A stretch of 64,000 bases of DNA, from contig JAJEDI010000071.1 in the NCBI GenBank assembly GCA_022821585.1, forward strand, positions 30,846 through 94,845, given 5' to 3'. A program made the position numbers and the translations under genes. Positions 47,178 through 56,447 of this stretch are shown here, piece after piece (position 1 is the first letter of the stretch; each line of letters starts with the position of its first letter). Below the pieces are notes generated by a model. It worked only from the letters and a program-made list of their open reading frames with translations, searched no databases and was not told the DNA's origin. Origin of the DNA: Caldilineaceae bacterium (GTDB lineage Bacteria > Chloroflexota > Anaerolineae > Caldilineales > Caldilineaceae).

Positions 47178-49082
47178 CTACTGTCCAGCCACCTCCGCCG
47201 ACCCGATCGGGAAGTCAGCCGGCAGCTTCTCTGTAAACCGCTCTTCGTCAAAACCGCAACGAGGATGACCAAAGCCGCTGAGGCTTGAACCATTCGCCTG
47301 CAGGTCAAAGATGATGTTGTCGTCGGCGCTGGAGCTCACCCCCGCCGGGATGAAATCTAATTGCAGTGCATCGCGCACCTTCCAGGCGACGATATGGTCG
47401 GCGCACGGTGTGTCTCCACCGATACCGACCGCCCCCACCAGGCTGCCGCTCGCGTTATAGAGGGCAAGCCCGCCTCCTGAACGGCTCCAGCCGCCCGGCT
47501 TCTCTCCCACCAGCGGGTCGCCCGCTTGACCATAGTCGCTTGCAGGCCCCGCGTAGGCGCTCGCCGTGTCCAGCGGACTGCTGCCGTGCAACCCATACAG
47601 ATTCCCTCCCGGCTGCGTCGCCGCATAGAGGTTGCTCGTAGAGAAGGCAAGGCTGGTCAGACTGAACGCGTTGGCCGCATTTGCCTTCTGGACCGAAAGA
47701 ACCCGGCCGCCCGGCCACTGCGAACCCCTGTTGGCGCCGGAAAATGTTACGACACACACGACCCCGTCGCGGTCAACAACCGTCGCCCACATATGATTGC
47801 CCAGACCGCCGTTGTTGCCGTCGGCCACAACTCTCTCCAATGCAGCATTCACCGCTTCGTGGCTGGGCAGGCTACTGCAGCCGGTCACGAATTCCGGCTC
47901 CTGTTGGCTTACTGTCGCGCTCTCTACAAAGCGAATCGAGGGCGCGCCCTGCACGGCTACCCCTTCAAAGCGGATCACCTTGCCGCGTCCGGGTTCCCCA
48001 ACGCTGGCGCCGTTGATGGTCACAAACGCATTCCCGTTGATATCAAAGTCGACCGACGTCGGGAAAGGCAGCCCGGTGATTACATTCTGCGAAGTCTCCC
48101 CCTCGCCCACGCGGATCACCGCCCCGCTGTTGGGGATTGGGCCTTCGTCCGTGAATATGCCGAAGCGCACGGCATACAGCTCTCCGTCCGGACCGGTGCG
48201 TAGATCCGTCAACATCGTCAGATCGGTGGCGTAATCCTCAACGCCGCCCGTGACCGGATCGACCACGACAACCTTCGCCGAACCGGGCAGGAAGGGAAAG
48301 CCGGGAAGCAGCGATACGTAGATCCGGCCGTCCGCCCCAAAAGTTACGCCAGTCGGCACCGGGTCCGACTCCAGTGCGCCCCCCCGATAGGGGTTCGGCA
48401 GCGGGCCGGGGATTCCATCAAATACGGCAATTACCTTGGCGGTCTGGCTGACTACGTCCACCTGCACCAGCGTATTCGCACCCGCCTCCGCCACGTAAAG
48501 GAGACCGTCAGGGCCGGCGGTCAACCCATAGGGATGAGACTCCAGAACGTGGCCGTCCGGATTGAGCTCCTTTTCCAGCTTCCACAACGGCACGACCTCC
48601 AGTACGGAGCCCTGCAACACACGCAATACCGCCGCCGTGTCCGGCAACGCCTCCTCGCTGGCCACGCCCTGCCAGACGCCCGCCGTGGCGTACATTTCGT
48701 TGTTCAGGAGCGCCAGGCGGGCCCCCCCGACTATGTCGCTGCCCAGAAAGATCGATGGCAATGTCGCCACCAGCTGCGGCTGGCCGCCAGGGATTACGCG
48801 CATGACCCGCGACGTATTCCCATAGGTCGCCCTGATGATTTCATTCGTATTGGGATCAAGGCCCCCCACCTCGACCTCCTCGTCGCCGCCCAGACCTACG
48901 TCAATGACCCAGACACTGCCGTCATCGATAGCCAGCACACCCTGGGGCCCGTTCAAGCCGTCCACGATGATCGTGCCGCCGCTTTCCCGTTCCTGTGCCA
49001 TCGCGCTGTCCGACGCGGTCCACAGCGCCGACGCAACTGCCAGCGCTAGAATGCTGTTGACGAAAAATCGGATAGTTTTCAA
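47178..49082 (-). CDS. Exported ScyD/ScyE-like beta-propeller fused to GlcG/HbpS-like domain
   Basis: This 634-residue protein has a signal peptide (about 1-29, cleavage near SAMA-Q). Residues 35-375 match the ScyD/ScyE family propeller (GLNGPQGVLAIDDGSVWVIDVGLGG, SHPYGLTAGPDGLLYVAEAG, PVPTGVTFGADGRIYVS). Residues 400-600 match the GlcG/HbpS haem-binding or chaperone-like domain (NAALERVVADG, KANAANAFSLTS, GGGLALYNASGSLVGAVGIGGDT). Both halves occur singly in other bacteria. Haem or small-ligand binding outside the cell is inferred. The gene is monocistronic. Confidence 0.8.
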   Translation of the reverse strand: MKTIRFFVNSILALAVASALWTASDSAMAQERESGGTIIVDGLNGPQGVLAIDDGSVWVIDVGLGGDEEVEVGGLDPNTNEIIRATYGNTSRVMRVIPGGQPQLVATLPSIFLGSDIVGGARLALLNNEMYATAGVWQGVASEEALPDTAAVLRVLQGSVLEVVPLWKLEKELNPDGHVLESHPYGLTAGPDGLLYVAEAGANTLVQVDVVSQTAKVIAVFDGIPGPLPNPYRGGALESDPVPTGVTFGADGRIYVSLLPGFPFLPGSAKVVVVDPVTGGVEDYATDLTMLTDLRTGPDGELYAVRFGIFTDEGPIPNSGAVIRVGEGETSQNVITGLPFPTSVDFDINGNAFVTINGASVGEPGRGKVIRFEGVAVQGAPSIRFVESATVSQQEPEFVTGCSSLPSHEAVNAALERVVADGNNGGLGNHMWATVVDRDGVVCVVTFSGANRGSQWPGGRVLSVQKANAANAFSLTSLAFSTSNLYAATQPGGNLYGLHGSSPLDTASAYAGPASDYGQAGDPLVGEKPGGWSRSGGGLALYNASGSLVGAVGIGGDTPCADHIVAWKVRDALQLDFIPAGVSSSADDNIIFDLQANGSSLSGFGHPRCGFDEERFTEKLPADFPIGSAEVAGQ

Positions 49083-49201
49083 CTGACTCCTCCTCCCCCT
49101 CGCCGCGCCCTGGTGACACAGACTACTCTGGGGTGCGCGTACGCATTTCGAACAGGAAACCCGCCGGACGGTACAACCGCTACGCGAGCGTTTCTAAGCG
49201 A

Positions 49202-50548
49202 CTACTCGCCCGCAAGGAAGACGATCAACGCTTCCAGTTCCTCTTCGGGTATATGGCGGAATGACGGCATCTTGTGCGGACTCATTGCATAGCCCTCGAC
49301 AAAGTACTTGTCCGGTTCGATGATGCTTTCGTACAGGTACGTGTAAACGTCGGTCGCCTCCCCGCTGTAAGCGGGGTCCTCGAGTCTGGCCGCTGCCATT
49401 TCGACCATTTCACCGTGCGTGGGCCCGAATATGCCTCGCGTCCCCGCGCTTTCAAGCTCGTGACAGACGCCGCAGTACTGCTCCTTGTACACCGTCAGTC
49501 CCCGCGCTGCCAGGGCAGCGCGCTCCTCTTCAGAAAGACTCCTCAATTCAGACGCACTCCTGACGCCGTTTCCCTCAACCTGTCGGATCATCAGGGCCAC
49601 ATGCAATATCCACGAGATGCGCAGCACGTCGCCGGACCGCAGCGCCCGTTCGCTGAACTTGGAGTTAACCTCCTTCAGCGCCTCCACGTTAATACCTGTT
49701 TCCGCCGCAATGCTTTCCCACGTGTCTCCAGGCTGAACGGTATACTTTCCCTGCATCTTGGAGCCGGTCTGTGCCCCGGCCCCCTTCTCTCTCGCCGCGA
49801 CATTGGAGGATGAAAGAACGGGTGGACCGCCGGCCCAACCGCGGGATGCACCCACGTTGCGTACGTCCCCCGGCAAATGCCGGATCGTAATTTCGTCGCC
49901 GTCCCGAATCTCAACACCGCGCAGTGCCCACAGGCTGAAGTTGTCCAGGAGCAGGTCCAGGTACGTGACGGAGTACTTTCCGGCAATTCGCTCCCACGTT
50001 TCACCTTCCCTCACTTCGTGCACGACCGGCTGCACTTCGGCGCCCGCGCCGAGGCCGGGGATTGCCAGCTGGTCGCCCGCACGAATCTCTTCCCCTCGCA
50101 GGTGCCACAGTTCCCGATTGGCCTCCTTCAACAGATCCTCTGCCACATCGAACCTGTATGCAATCAGGGACCAGTATTCGCCGATTCTTGCCGTGTAAAC
50201 GTAGGCCAGGGCATCGCGGACTGTGTAGGGCCGGGTGAATCCCGCGTCAGCAACCGGTGCCGCAGCGTCGCTCCGCCCCTTTACACTGGTTTGAGTTGTC
50301 CCTTTCACTGCTTGCCGGGCGCTGTCCGGCGTTGCCTCGGGTGTCGCAGTAGCCGCGCTCCCCTCCCCTTCCTGCTGAGCCAGTGCCACGGCCTGGTCTG
50401 CCGTCGAACCGGCGCGGGACAAGTGATATCCAGTGAAGCCTGCCGCGATCAAAGCGCCCAATACCGCCGTACGCGACAGCAGACTGAGGCGCCCGCTTGC
50501 ACCGCGAAGACGGCTGAACCATCCAGGTTTTCTGTCCGAGCTACGCAT
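49202..50548 (-). CDS. Membrane-anchored triple-LysM protein with C-terminal cytochrome c domain
   Basis: This 448-residue protein has an N-terminal membrane anchor (about 24-43), a low-complexity linker (55-100) and three LysM-like units. These lie at about 120-163, 177-222 (HEVREGETWERIAGKY) and 269-311 (YTVQPGDTWESIAAETG). A cytochrome c domain follows with C359-G-V-C362-H363 and a probable methionine ligand at M427 (HKMPSFRHIPEEEL). LysM domains bind glycan of the cell wall. The layout suggests an electron carrier held at the cell wall. The start at 50548 is an ATG without a clear ribosome site. Confidence 0.8.
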   Translation of the reverse strand: MRSSDRKPGWFSRLRGASGRLSLLSRTAVLGALIAAGFTGYHLSRAGSTADQAVALAQQEGEGSAATATPEATPDSARQAVKGTTQTSVKGRSDAAAPVADAGFTRPYTVRDALAYVYTARIGEYWSLIAYRFDVAEDLLKEANRELWHLRGEEIRAGDQLAIPGLGAGAEVQPVVHEVREGETWERIAGKYSVTYLDLLLDNFSLWALRGVEIRDGDEITIRHLPGDVRNVGASRGWAGGPPVLSSSNVAAREKGAGAQTGSKMQGKYTVQPGDTWESIAAETGINVEALKEVNSKFSERALRSGDVLRISWILHVALMIRQVEGNGVRSASELRSLSEEERAALAARGLTVYKEQYCGVCHELESAGTRGIFGPTHGEMVEMAAARLEDPAYSGEATDVYTYLYESIIEPDKYFVEGYAMSPHKMPSFRHIPEEELEALIVFLAGE

Positions 50549-50755
50549 TTCTTAAGCTTCTGCTTACGTTTCGAAGAGAAAAAAAGAAGAGAGGAATCGG
50601 AGATTCGTTCTCTCTGTCAACTCCTCTCTCTCTAATCCTGCCACTATTTATCTATTCTATCCACTTCGCCGCGAATACAAAAGCAGCGATCTTCAGCCGT
50701 TCCTGCACTGTTGGATGAACGGCAGACCGTCTTTGCAGGCAGTGCAGGCTACACT

Positions 50756-51820
50756 TCATTCAGTGACTTCATCCGTCCCGCCTTCTTCTTTCGCCTCCGG
50801 CAGGATATCACCTGCACTGAAGACGGGCAGGCTCTCCGGTTCTCCATCTAATTCAATGGTCCACGCCGCAATCCAGCCTGTGGAATCGCCGGTTGTCGCA
50901 ACGTACCAGCTGTTGTCCTCCAGCCTGCCGATTACTCGGTACGTCTGGTCGTTTCCAAGCAGCTGCAGTACGGGTCCTGCCGCTTCTGGCCGTTCACGCA
51001 GATTTACCGAAGGATGCAGCAGAGTACCCATAAGCCCGGAGTGCGTCCCCGTGGTGACGGTGTCAAAGTTGCTCTCCAGGGGTTCGTAGGAACTGATCAG
51101 GGCCAGTGCGGTCGCCGTTGCCCCCGCAGAGACAGGCTCCCCCCGGTTGGCCGGGAACAGGACCGCGCCGATGATTCCGAAAATGAGCCCACCGATGACC
51201 ACAAACGGCCAGCCCCTCCACGCCTGGGGGACATGTTTCGGGGCCGGTATGTGAGAGGGACCCTGGTATGTCGGCCCCGCCAAACGCGGCGGCCTCTGTA
51301 CATCCGCCCGCCTGAAGTTCGAGAATATCGCCTCCAGCTCGGATTCGTATCTTGGGTCGACGCGCCACTCATTCAGCCTGGCATTGTACGCGCGCCCCGA
51401 TTCCGGTATGGCCGCATTGACCGCATCGCGTATCGCCGTGAAATCCTGCGCCCAGCCCACGCGAATATAGATTGAACCGTTCTCCAGGCGCTGGTACGAC
51501 AGCCACGCGTCCGGAGGTTCGATCCGTTTGCGCGCAAGCTCCAGGTCCGCCTCACTCAGGTGAACGAGCTGCGCTTCCCTCAGCTCCTCGTCGTGCGTCC
51601 AGCGTTTCAGAGGATTGGAAAGCAGCCGGTACGCCTCATCTACCTTGGCCAGAATAGGGTCCGGCGGCTCCGGCCCCGCGATCAGGGAGGCATCGTTCAG
51701 ATACTCACCCGTATGTAGACGCACCTGGCGCCGGTAGGCCGCGTCGAGCACCTCCTGCGAAGCATTCGGCTGTACGCCCAATATCTGATAGTAGTTTTCC
51801 AGGGATCTGTTGTCCGCCAT
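50756..51820 (-). CDS. J-domain-like protein without HPD, with membrane helix and SH3 domain
   Basis: This 354-residue protein begins with a J-like fold (YYQILGVQPNASQEVLDAAYRRQVRLH, AYRLLSNPLKRWTHDEEL), but the HPD tripeptide reads H36-T-G, so stimulation of DnaK is doubtful. A central domain (about 85-185) follows, with WAQDFTAIRDAVNAAIP and WRVDPRYESELEAIFSNF. Then come one membrane helix (about 213-233) and an extracytoplasmic SH3-like domain (HPSVNLRERPEAAGPVLQLL through GWIAAWTIELDG). It may link cytosolic proteins to the cell wall. The start at 51820 is favoured over a TTG upstream. Confidence 0.72.
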   Translation of the reverse strand: MADNRSLENYYQILGVQPNASQEVLDAAYRRQVRLHTGEYLNDASLIAGPEPPDPILAKVDEAYRLLSNPLKRWTHDEELREAQLVHLSEADLELARKRIEPPDAWLSYQRLENGSIYIRVGWAQDFTAIRDAVNAAIPESGRAYNARLNEWRVDPRYESELEAIFSNFRRADVQRPPRLAGPTYQGPSHIPAPKHVPQAWRGWPFVVIGGLIFGIIGAVLFPANRGEPVSAGATATALALISSYEPLESNFDTVTTGTHSGLMGTLLHPSVNLRERPEAAGPVLQLLGNDQTYRVIGRLEDNSWYVATTGDSTGWIAAWTIELDGEPESLPVFSAGDILPEAKEEGGTDEVTE

Positions 51821-51963
51821 CCGTGGCCCGTACCTGCAATGAGGAGGCTCTGCCAACCGCTGGTCCTGTCTGCCAATAGCAGGATGCGGCCCGGCCCGAA
51901 AGGAGACACCTGAAGATACACGCGATTTGCCAGCACTCGCCCGGCCTCTCGCGCTCGGGCCCT

Positions 51964-52959
51964 TTAACGGTTTACTTCATCCGAATAGCCGCCGCTTTCC
52001 ACCAGCGCGGCCACCTCCTCCCTTTCAAACACGCCCATGTCGCCGGGAATCGTAAACTTCATCCCCGCCGCCGCCGCGCCCCACTTCAGCCCGTCGGCCA
52101 GCCACGCCCTTCTTTCATGGTGCAGGTATCGGTAGAGAACGCCGGCTGTGAAAGCGTCCCCCGCGCCGATGCGCCCAATCGTTCCGCCGCCAGGAAATAC
52201 CGGCTGGCGCATCGGCGTCTGCCCAGGTACCGCCGCGATCGAACCGTCCCCGCCCAACGTGAGGATCACCGTCGCCTGCGGAAACATTTTTGCCAGCGCC
52301 GACAGCGCTTCCTCGGGCGTGACCTCTTCAGGCAGACCGTAGTGGGCCTGCGCATCGCGAATCGGCACAAATACAATGTCTGCAGCCTCGGCAAAGGGGT
52401 GGCATCCCCGCCGCGACGCCTCAGGCGTCCACAGCTTGGACCGGTAGTTGAAATCGAAGCTCACGCTCCATCCAGCCGCCTGCGCAAGCTCCAAGGCCCG
52501 CTTGGCCGTCGCCGCCGAACTGTCGCTGATCGCAAGCGTGATGCCCGTCAGATGCAGATGCCGCCCGCCCGTCTCGCTGAAAAGAGCCTCCGGCAGTTCA
52601 TCCGCTGTCATGCGGCTCGCCGCCGAATCGGCCCGGTCGTAGATGATCGAAGTGGCCCGGGCGCCGTCGCCGAACTCCACAAAAAAAGTCCCCAACCGCT
52701 CGCCCTCAGCCCAGACCACGTGCGACGTGTCCACGCCGTGTCCCATCAGCGTGCGCACGATCCGCCGCCCCAGGGCATTCTCCGGCATGCGCGATATCCA
52801 CGTCGTCTTCACACCCAGTCGGGCCAGCGCTACCGCCGTGTTCGATTCTGTGCCGCCTGCCTCCAGCTCAAAAAATGCGGCCTGCTCAATGCGCAACTGG
52901 CCCGGCGGCGCCATGCGCAGCAGCGTCTCGCCCAGAGTGACTACGTCATACCCGCTCAT
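51964..52959 (-). CDS. kdgK: 2-keto-3-deoxygluconate kinase (PfkB family)
   Basis: This 331-residue ribokinase-fold sugar kinase has the first PfkB signature GGTESNTAVALARLGVKTTWISR and the second with the catalytic base in IGRIGAGDAFTAGVLY. STDSKLW-like SFDFNYRSKLW and RADSAAS segments resemble KDG kinases. Its start overlaps the stop of the KDPG aldolase gene (ATGA at 52956-52959), which makes KDG phosphorylation the most likely reaction, followed by aldol cleavage. The symbol rests on that pairing. Confidence 0.85.
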   Translation of the reverse strand: MSGYDVVTLGETLLRMAPPGQLRIEQAAFFELEAGGTESNTAVALARLGVKTTWISRMPENALGRRIVRTLMGHGVDTSHVVWAEGERLGTFFVEFGDGARATSIIYDRADSAASRMTADELPEALFSETGGRHLHLTGITLAISDSSAATAKRALELAQAAGWSVSFDFNYRSKLWTPEASRRGCHPFAEAADIVFVPIRDAQAHYGLPEEVTPEEALSALAKMFPQATVILTLGGDGSIAAVPGQTPMRQPVFPGGGTIGRIGAGDAFTAGVLYRYLHHERRAWLADGLKWGAAAAGMKFTIPGDMGVFEREEVAALVESGGYSDEVNR

Positions 52960-53621
52960 CTCTCCGCCCGCGCCTCCCCTACGGCTTCCACAAACCTGCC
53001 AGCCTGCTCCGTTATCGCCTGCCAGTTGCCGTCCGCCACCCAATCCTTGCGCACCAGCGCACTGCCGACCCCCACCGCCACCGCGCCCGCACGCACAAAA
53101 CTGCCCGCGTTCTCCAGGTCAACTCCGCCCGTGGGCATCAGCTTCAGGTGCGGCAGCGGTGCCAGTATGTCCTGGAAGTATCCCGGCCCCAGCTTGGTCG
53201 CCGGAAAGACCTTCACCACCGCTGCGCCCGCCCGCCACGCCGTCTGCACCTCCGTCGGCGTGAACGCCCCCGGCATGACCGGCACGCCCAGCCCGGCGCA
53301 ATAGTTCACCGTGGGCAGGTCCAGCGTCGGCGCCACCACAAAATGCGCGCCCCGGGCGACCGCCTCCGCCGCCATCTTCCGGTTCAGCACAGAGCCCATG
53401 CCCAGCGCCGCCTCGCCCTGAGCGAAAGCGGGTACGCGCTCCCGCAGCAGCGTTAACGCATCCAACGCCCCCGGGCTCGTCATCGTCAACTCGAACGCCG
53501 TCACCCCCCCGTCCAGCAGCGCCCGCGCCAAATCCACGGCCCCCGCCAGGTCCGGCAGCCGCACCACCGGTACCACCCCGCCCTTCTCGATCAAGTGTAC
53601 TGTTCTATCGGGAGTGTCCAT
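52956..53621 (-). CDS. eda: 2-keto-3-deoxy-6-phosphogluconate aldolase (Eda type)
   Basis: This 221-residue class I aldolase has E44 in AFELTMTSP, the phosphate-binding loops and the Schiff-base lysine K137 in AAVVKVFPAT. It cleaves KDPG (or KDPGal) to pyruvate and glyceraldehyde 3-phosphate. It precedes and overlaps the KDG kinase gene, giving a compact sugar-acid catabolic pair that could receive the products of enolase-superfamily dehydratases such as the one at 62613-63719. No transporter gene is adjacent. Confidence 0.9.
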   Translation of the reverse strand: MDTPDRTVHLIEKGGVVPVVRLPDLAGAVDLARALLDGGVTAFELTMTSPGALDALTLLRERVPAFAQGEAALGMGSVLNRKMAAEAVARGAHFVVAPTLDLPTVNYCAGLGVPVMPGAFTPTEVQTAWRAGAAVVKVFPATKLGPGYFQDILAPLPHLKLMPTGGVDLENAGSFVRAGAVAVGVGSALVRKDWVADGNWQAITEQAGRFVEAVGEARAER

Positions 53622-53841
53622 GCCAGGATTCAGATTCGCTCACTGTATCTACCAATTTCGGGTTTCATTATAGTGTACAACAACATATCATCAACAAACG
53701 GAGTGGCGAAAGAGGGGTGCATCCCAAAATGGGGGTGTACAGTTGCATACCTCTGGAGGCAACCAAGCCACGGTCAGTTCCCATTCCAGATTCCGTCAGG
53801 ATAAGCGCCGTCACTGACTACTAACTATTGACTACTACCTA

Positions 53842-54012
53842 CTGCTGTTCGGGGCGGTGGGGCCTTTTCGGCCCTCCCTTGTGGGGGGGCTCCGCCCCCG
53901 CAACGCCCCCTCTCCTACAACATGCCTCGCCGACCTGGTGTCGACATTCGTAACAGGTGCCCAGTCGAAAAAGTTTCGCCAACCCGCGTCCCGCCAGTCC
54001 CATCAAGTCCCG
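53842..54012. repeat. Composite GC-rich intergenic repeat, copy D
   Basis: The core (GGGCGGTGGGGCC through GGGGGGGCTCCGCCCCC) resembles that of copies A-C. The right part (CATGCCTCGCCGACCTGGTGTCGACATTCG, then AAAGTTTCGCCAA, then CGCCAGTCCCATCAAGTCC) is shared only with copy A. Two short GTAGGGGC hairpin repeats follow at 54013-54040 and 54081-54105. The gap 53622-54748 has no gene. Confidence 0.85.
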
Positions 54013-54105
54013 GTAGGGGCAGGCCTCGTGCCTGCCCACCCCCCAAACGCGCCACCCTCTCCGTCCCCCTGCAGCCCACCGGTAGGGGCAACCCTCGCGC
54101 CTGCC
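54013..54105. repeat. Two short GTAGGGGC-family hairpin repeats
   Basis: GGGCAGGC (54017-54024) pairs with GCCTGCCC (54030-54037) around a 5-base CTCGT loop. A diverged copy (GGTAGGGGCAACCCTCGCGCCTGCC) follows at 54081-54105. They belong to the same family as the hairpin at 33718-33746 and are placed end to end with repeat copy D. Confidence 0.7.
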
Positions 54106-54198
54106 GAAGACTGATGCCGTCAATCGGTCACCGCAGATTGCCCACTTCAGGTGCCCGACGCAAATTCAACGCTGCCATGGCTGACGAAAAAAACCTCC

Positions 54199-54227
54199 TT
54201 GACAGCAGCCCGTCTACCTTTTATATT
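54199..54227 (+). promoter_or_regulatory. Sigma70-type promoter of the peptide transporter operon
   Basis: TTGACA (54199-54204), a perfect -35 box, and TATATT (54222-54227) are spaced by 17 bases on the plus strand. Transcription should begin near 54234, about 515 bases before the binding-protein start. No gene lies between, so the operon may have a long leader or a second promoter. No clear operator was noticed. Confidence 0.7.
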
Positions 54228-54748
54228 ACATTTATACACGCCCGAAGTACGATTCTCCATCTGGTTCCAGTCCAACCAAATGTAGGGGAGAGCGACCGGG
54301 AAATAGGGTCATAGAGACGCAGCTGGAATACCAGACCCCGCTCCCTCTGACAGCATGCTTTCCCACTCTCTTCGAGTCTCGATTCGCGTTGCCGACTCTG
54401 CCTCGGTGCCCCTTCCCGTTTCGGAAGGCGTCCCTTCCGCAGTGAAAGCAATGCCAAGGCAAACGGTTTTGTCCCTTTCTGGGCTGCCCCAGTTCGGAAG
54501 TCCACTAAAAACTCACGCATTCGCCATATTGGACTCATCAATCACTGTCTGAAACGCTGTCACCTTCCATGAGGCCGCGTAGTGCTCTGAAGACCTGTCA
54601 TTGACCAACTTCCTGCAGACGACATGCAAGACGCGTAGGCGGGAACTGCGTGGATCTGTTTGAGGCCAACTGTACCTCGGTGCGTACTTCCTATAGTTCT
54701 TGAGCATGAGTACCTCATCACATTCAGCCATAAGGAGGCAAGAGAGTG

Positions 54749-56323
54749 ATGCTAAAGAAACAGACGATGTTTCCACTGGTCTATGTCTTGATAGCAGCGA
54801 TGGTCCTGGTTGGGTGCGTCGCCCAACCTGCGCCTTCCGCGGCGGGCCAGCAGGCAGACGGTCAGGAAGCAATGGAAGCGGAGAAGGAGCTGGTGATCGT
54901 CCAAGGTACGGAACCGTGGACGATGGACATGCAATGGGTCACCGCCCAGGTAATTGTGAATGTCGGCAACCACATTCAGCAGACACTGCTTGACTACGAC
55001 CATAGCATGACCCTCCAGCCCAATCTGGCGGTCTCATGGGAGCAGATCGAGCCCACCGTGTGGCAGTACAAGTTGCGCGAAGGCGTTGAGTTCTCCAATG
55101 GCGAACCGCTCAACGCCGAGCAGGTCAAATTCAGTTTCGACCGGGTCATGGCGCCTGAGAGCGATTCCATGCGCAAGGGAGAGACACGCTACGTCTCCAG
55201 CGTAGAAATCGTCGATGACCTCACCGTAAACTTCCACACCAACGGCATCATCCCCCTCTTCGACCTCTATGTCACCGCCAAGTTCCCGATTGTGCCGCAG
55301 GGCTACATCACTGAACACGGCTCCGAGCACTTTGCCTCCAATCCCGTTGGCACTGGGCCCTACGTACTCGAAGAGTGGGTCAAGGACGATCACATCACGC
55401 TTCGCAAGAATCCGAACTACTGGGGTGACGAGCCCGAGATCGATGTGCTGACCTTCCGCACCGTTCCTGACATCGCCTCCAGAGTGGCCACGCTCCTTGC
55501 CGGCGAGGCAGACATTGCCACCGACCTGCAACCGGCCACCGTGCAGGAAGTCGAGAACCGAGAGGACCTCAGCGTCGTCAGCCGCCCTGGCATGCGCTCC
55601 GTGTTCCTGCTGTTCAATACCAAGATCGACACGCCCGTCACCGACCGGCGCGTTCGCCAGGCAATCAACTATGCCGTGGACAAGGATGCGATTATCGCCA
55701 ACATCCTTGACGGCTTCGGCAAGAAGCTCGAAGGGCAAGTCCTGTCCGAGGAATACTGGGGCTATCAGGCCGCCCTCGAGGCCTATCCCTACGACCCTGA
55801 CAAGGCCAAGGAGCTGCTGGCTGAGGCCGGCTACCCCGATGGCTTTGACTTGCGCATCGTCAGCCCGCGCGGTCGCTATATGATGGATGCCGAAATCTCC
55901 CAGGCCGTGGCCGGACAGCTGAAGGACGTTGGCATCAATGCCACGGTCGACACGCTGGAATGGGGCGTCTTCAGCGAGGAGCAGTACAGCCATGAAGGCG
56001 GCCCGGTCTTCCTACTCGGTTACATGACCGTGCCCGACGCCGCCCGCATGCTGTCCATCTGGCATTCGACCCACCCGAACGATCAGCATCCTGACGCCAG
56101 GTTCGATGAGCTCTCCGACGCCGCCATCAATGAAACCGACGTCGAAGCGCGTCGCGAAATCGTTAAGGAGGCCGTCGAATACTTCCGTGAAGATGCACCG
56201 GTCGTATTTCTGCACCAGCAATACATTCTGTGGGGTGTCCACGACCGCGTCCAGAACTTCGCACCATTCCCGGACGGCCGCCTCAAAATCGACGCCTCCA
56301 TCGACGTGACCGGAGACCGCTGA
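54749..56323 (+). CDS. Peptide ABC transporter binding lipoprotein (family 5, DppA-like)
   Basis: This 524-residue lipoprotein has a signal ending at C23 (VLVGC) and the family 5 binding fold: PNLAVSWEQIEPTVWQYKLREGVEFSNGEPLNAEQVKFSFDRV, NPVGTGPYVLEEW, LRKNPNYWG and RRVRQAINYAVDKDAI. Family 5 proteins bind oligopeptides, dipeptides, nickel or oligosaccharides. AAGGAGG (54732-54738) serves the ATG at 54749 (a GTG at 54746 is equally possible). A strong terminator follows at 56361, so this abundant component can be made in excess over the downstream genes. Confidence 0.92.
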   Translation: MLKKQTMFPLVYVLIAAMVLVGCVAQPAPSAAGQQADGQEAMEAEKELVIVQGTEPWTMDMQWVTAQVIVNVGNHIQQTLLDYDHSMTLQPNLAVSWEQIEPTVWQYKLREGVEFSNGEPLNAEQVKFSFDRVMAPESDSMRKGETRYVSSVEIVDDLTVNFHTNGIIPLFDLYVTAKFPIVPQGYITEHGSEHFASNPVGTGPYVLEEWVKDDHITLRKNPNYWGDEPEIDVLTFRTVPDIASRVATLLAGEADIATDLQPATVQEVENREDLSVVSRPGMRSVFLLFNTKIDTPVTDRRVRQAINYAVDKDAIIANILDGFGKKLEGQVLSEEYWGYQAALEAYPYDPDKAKELLAEAGYPDGFDLRIVSPRGRYMMDAEISQAVAGQLKDVGINATVDTLEWGVFSEEQYSHEGGPVFLLGYMTVPDAARMLSIWHSTHPNDQHPDARFDELSDAAINETDVEARREIVKEAVEYFREDAPVVFLHQQYILWGVHDRVQNFAPFPDGRLKIDASIDVTGDR

Positions 56324-56360
56324 TCTTCTGGGGCCTCTGTCGATGAATGGCGCCTGATGC

Positions 56361-56400
56361 AAAGGCCTCCTCCCCGGCATTCAGTGGGGAGGAGGCCTTT
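56361..56400 (+). terminator. Terminator or attenuator between the binding protein and TldD genes
   Basis: AAAGGCCTCCTCCCC (56361-56375) and GGGGAGGAGGCCTTT (56386-56400) form a perfect 15-bp stem with a 10-base loop, followed by TTCCC. Lying inside the operon, it probably gives partial termination, which raises binding protein over permeases and TldD/E. Confidence 0.85.
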
Positions 56401-56447
56401 TTCCCAACTGAACAACAATTCAGCAGGTCTGGAACGGAGCTAACCGG

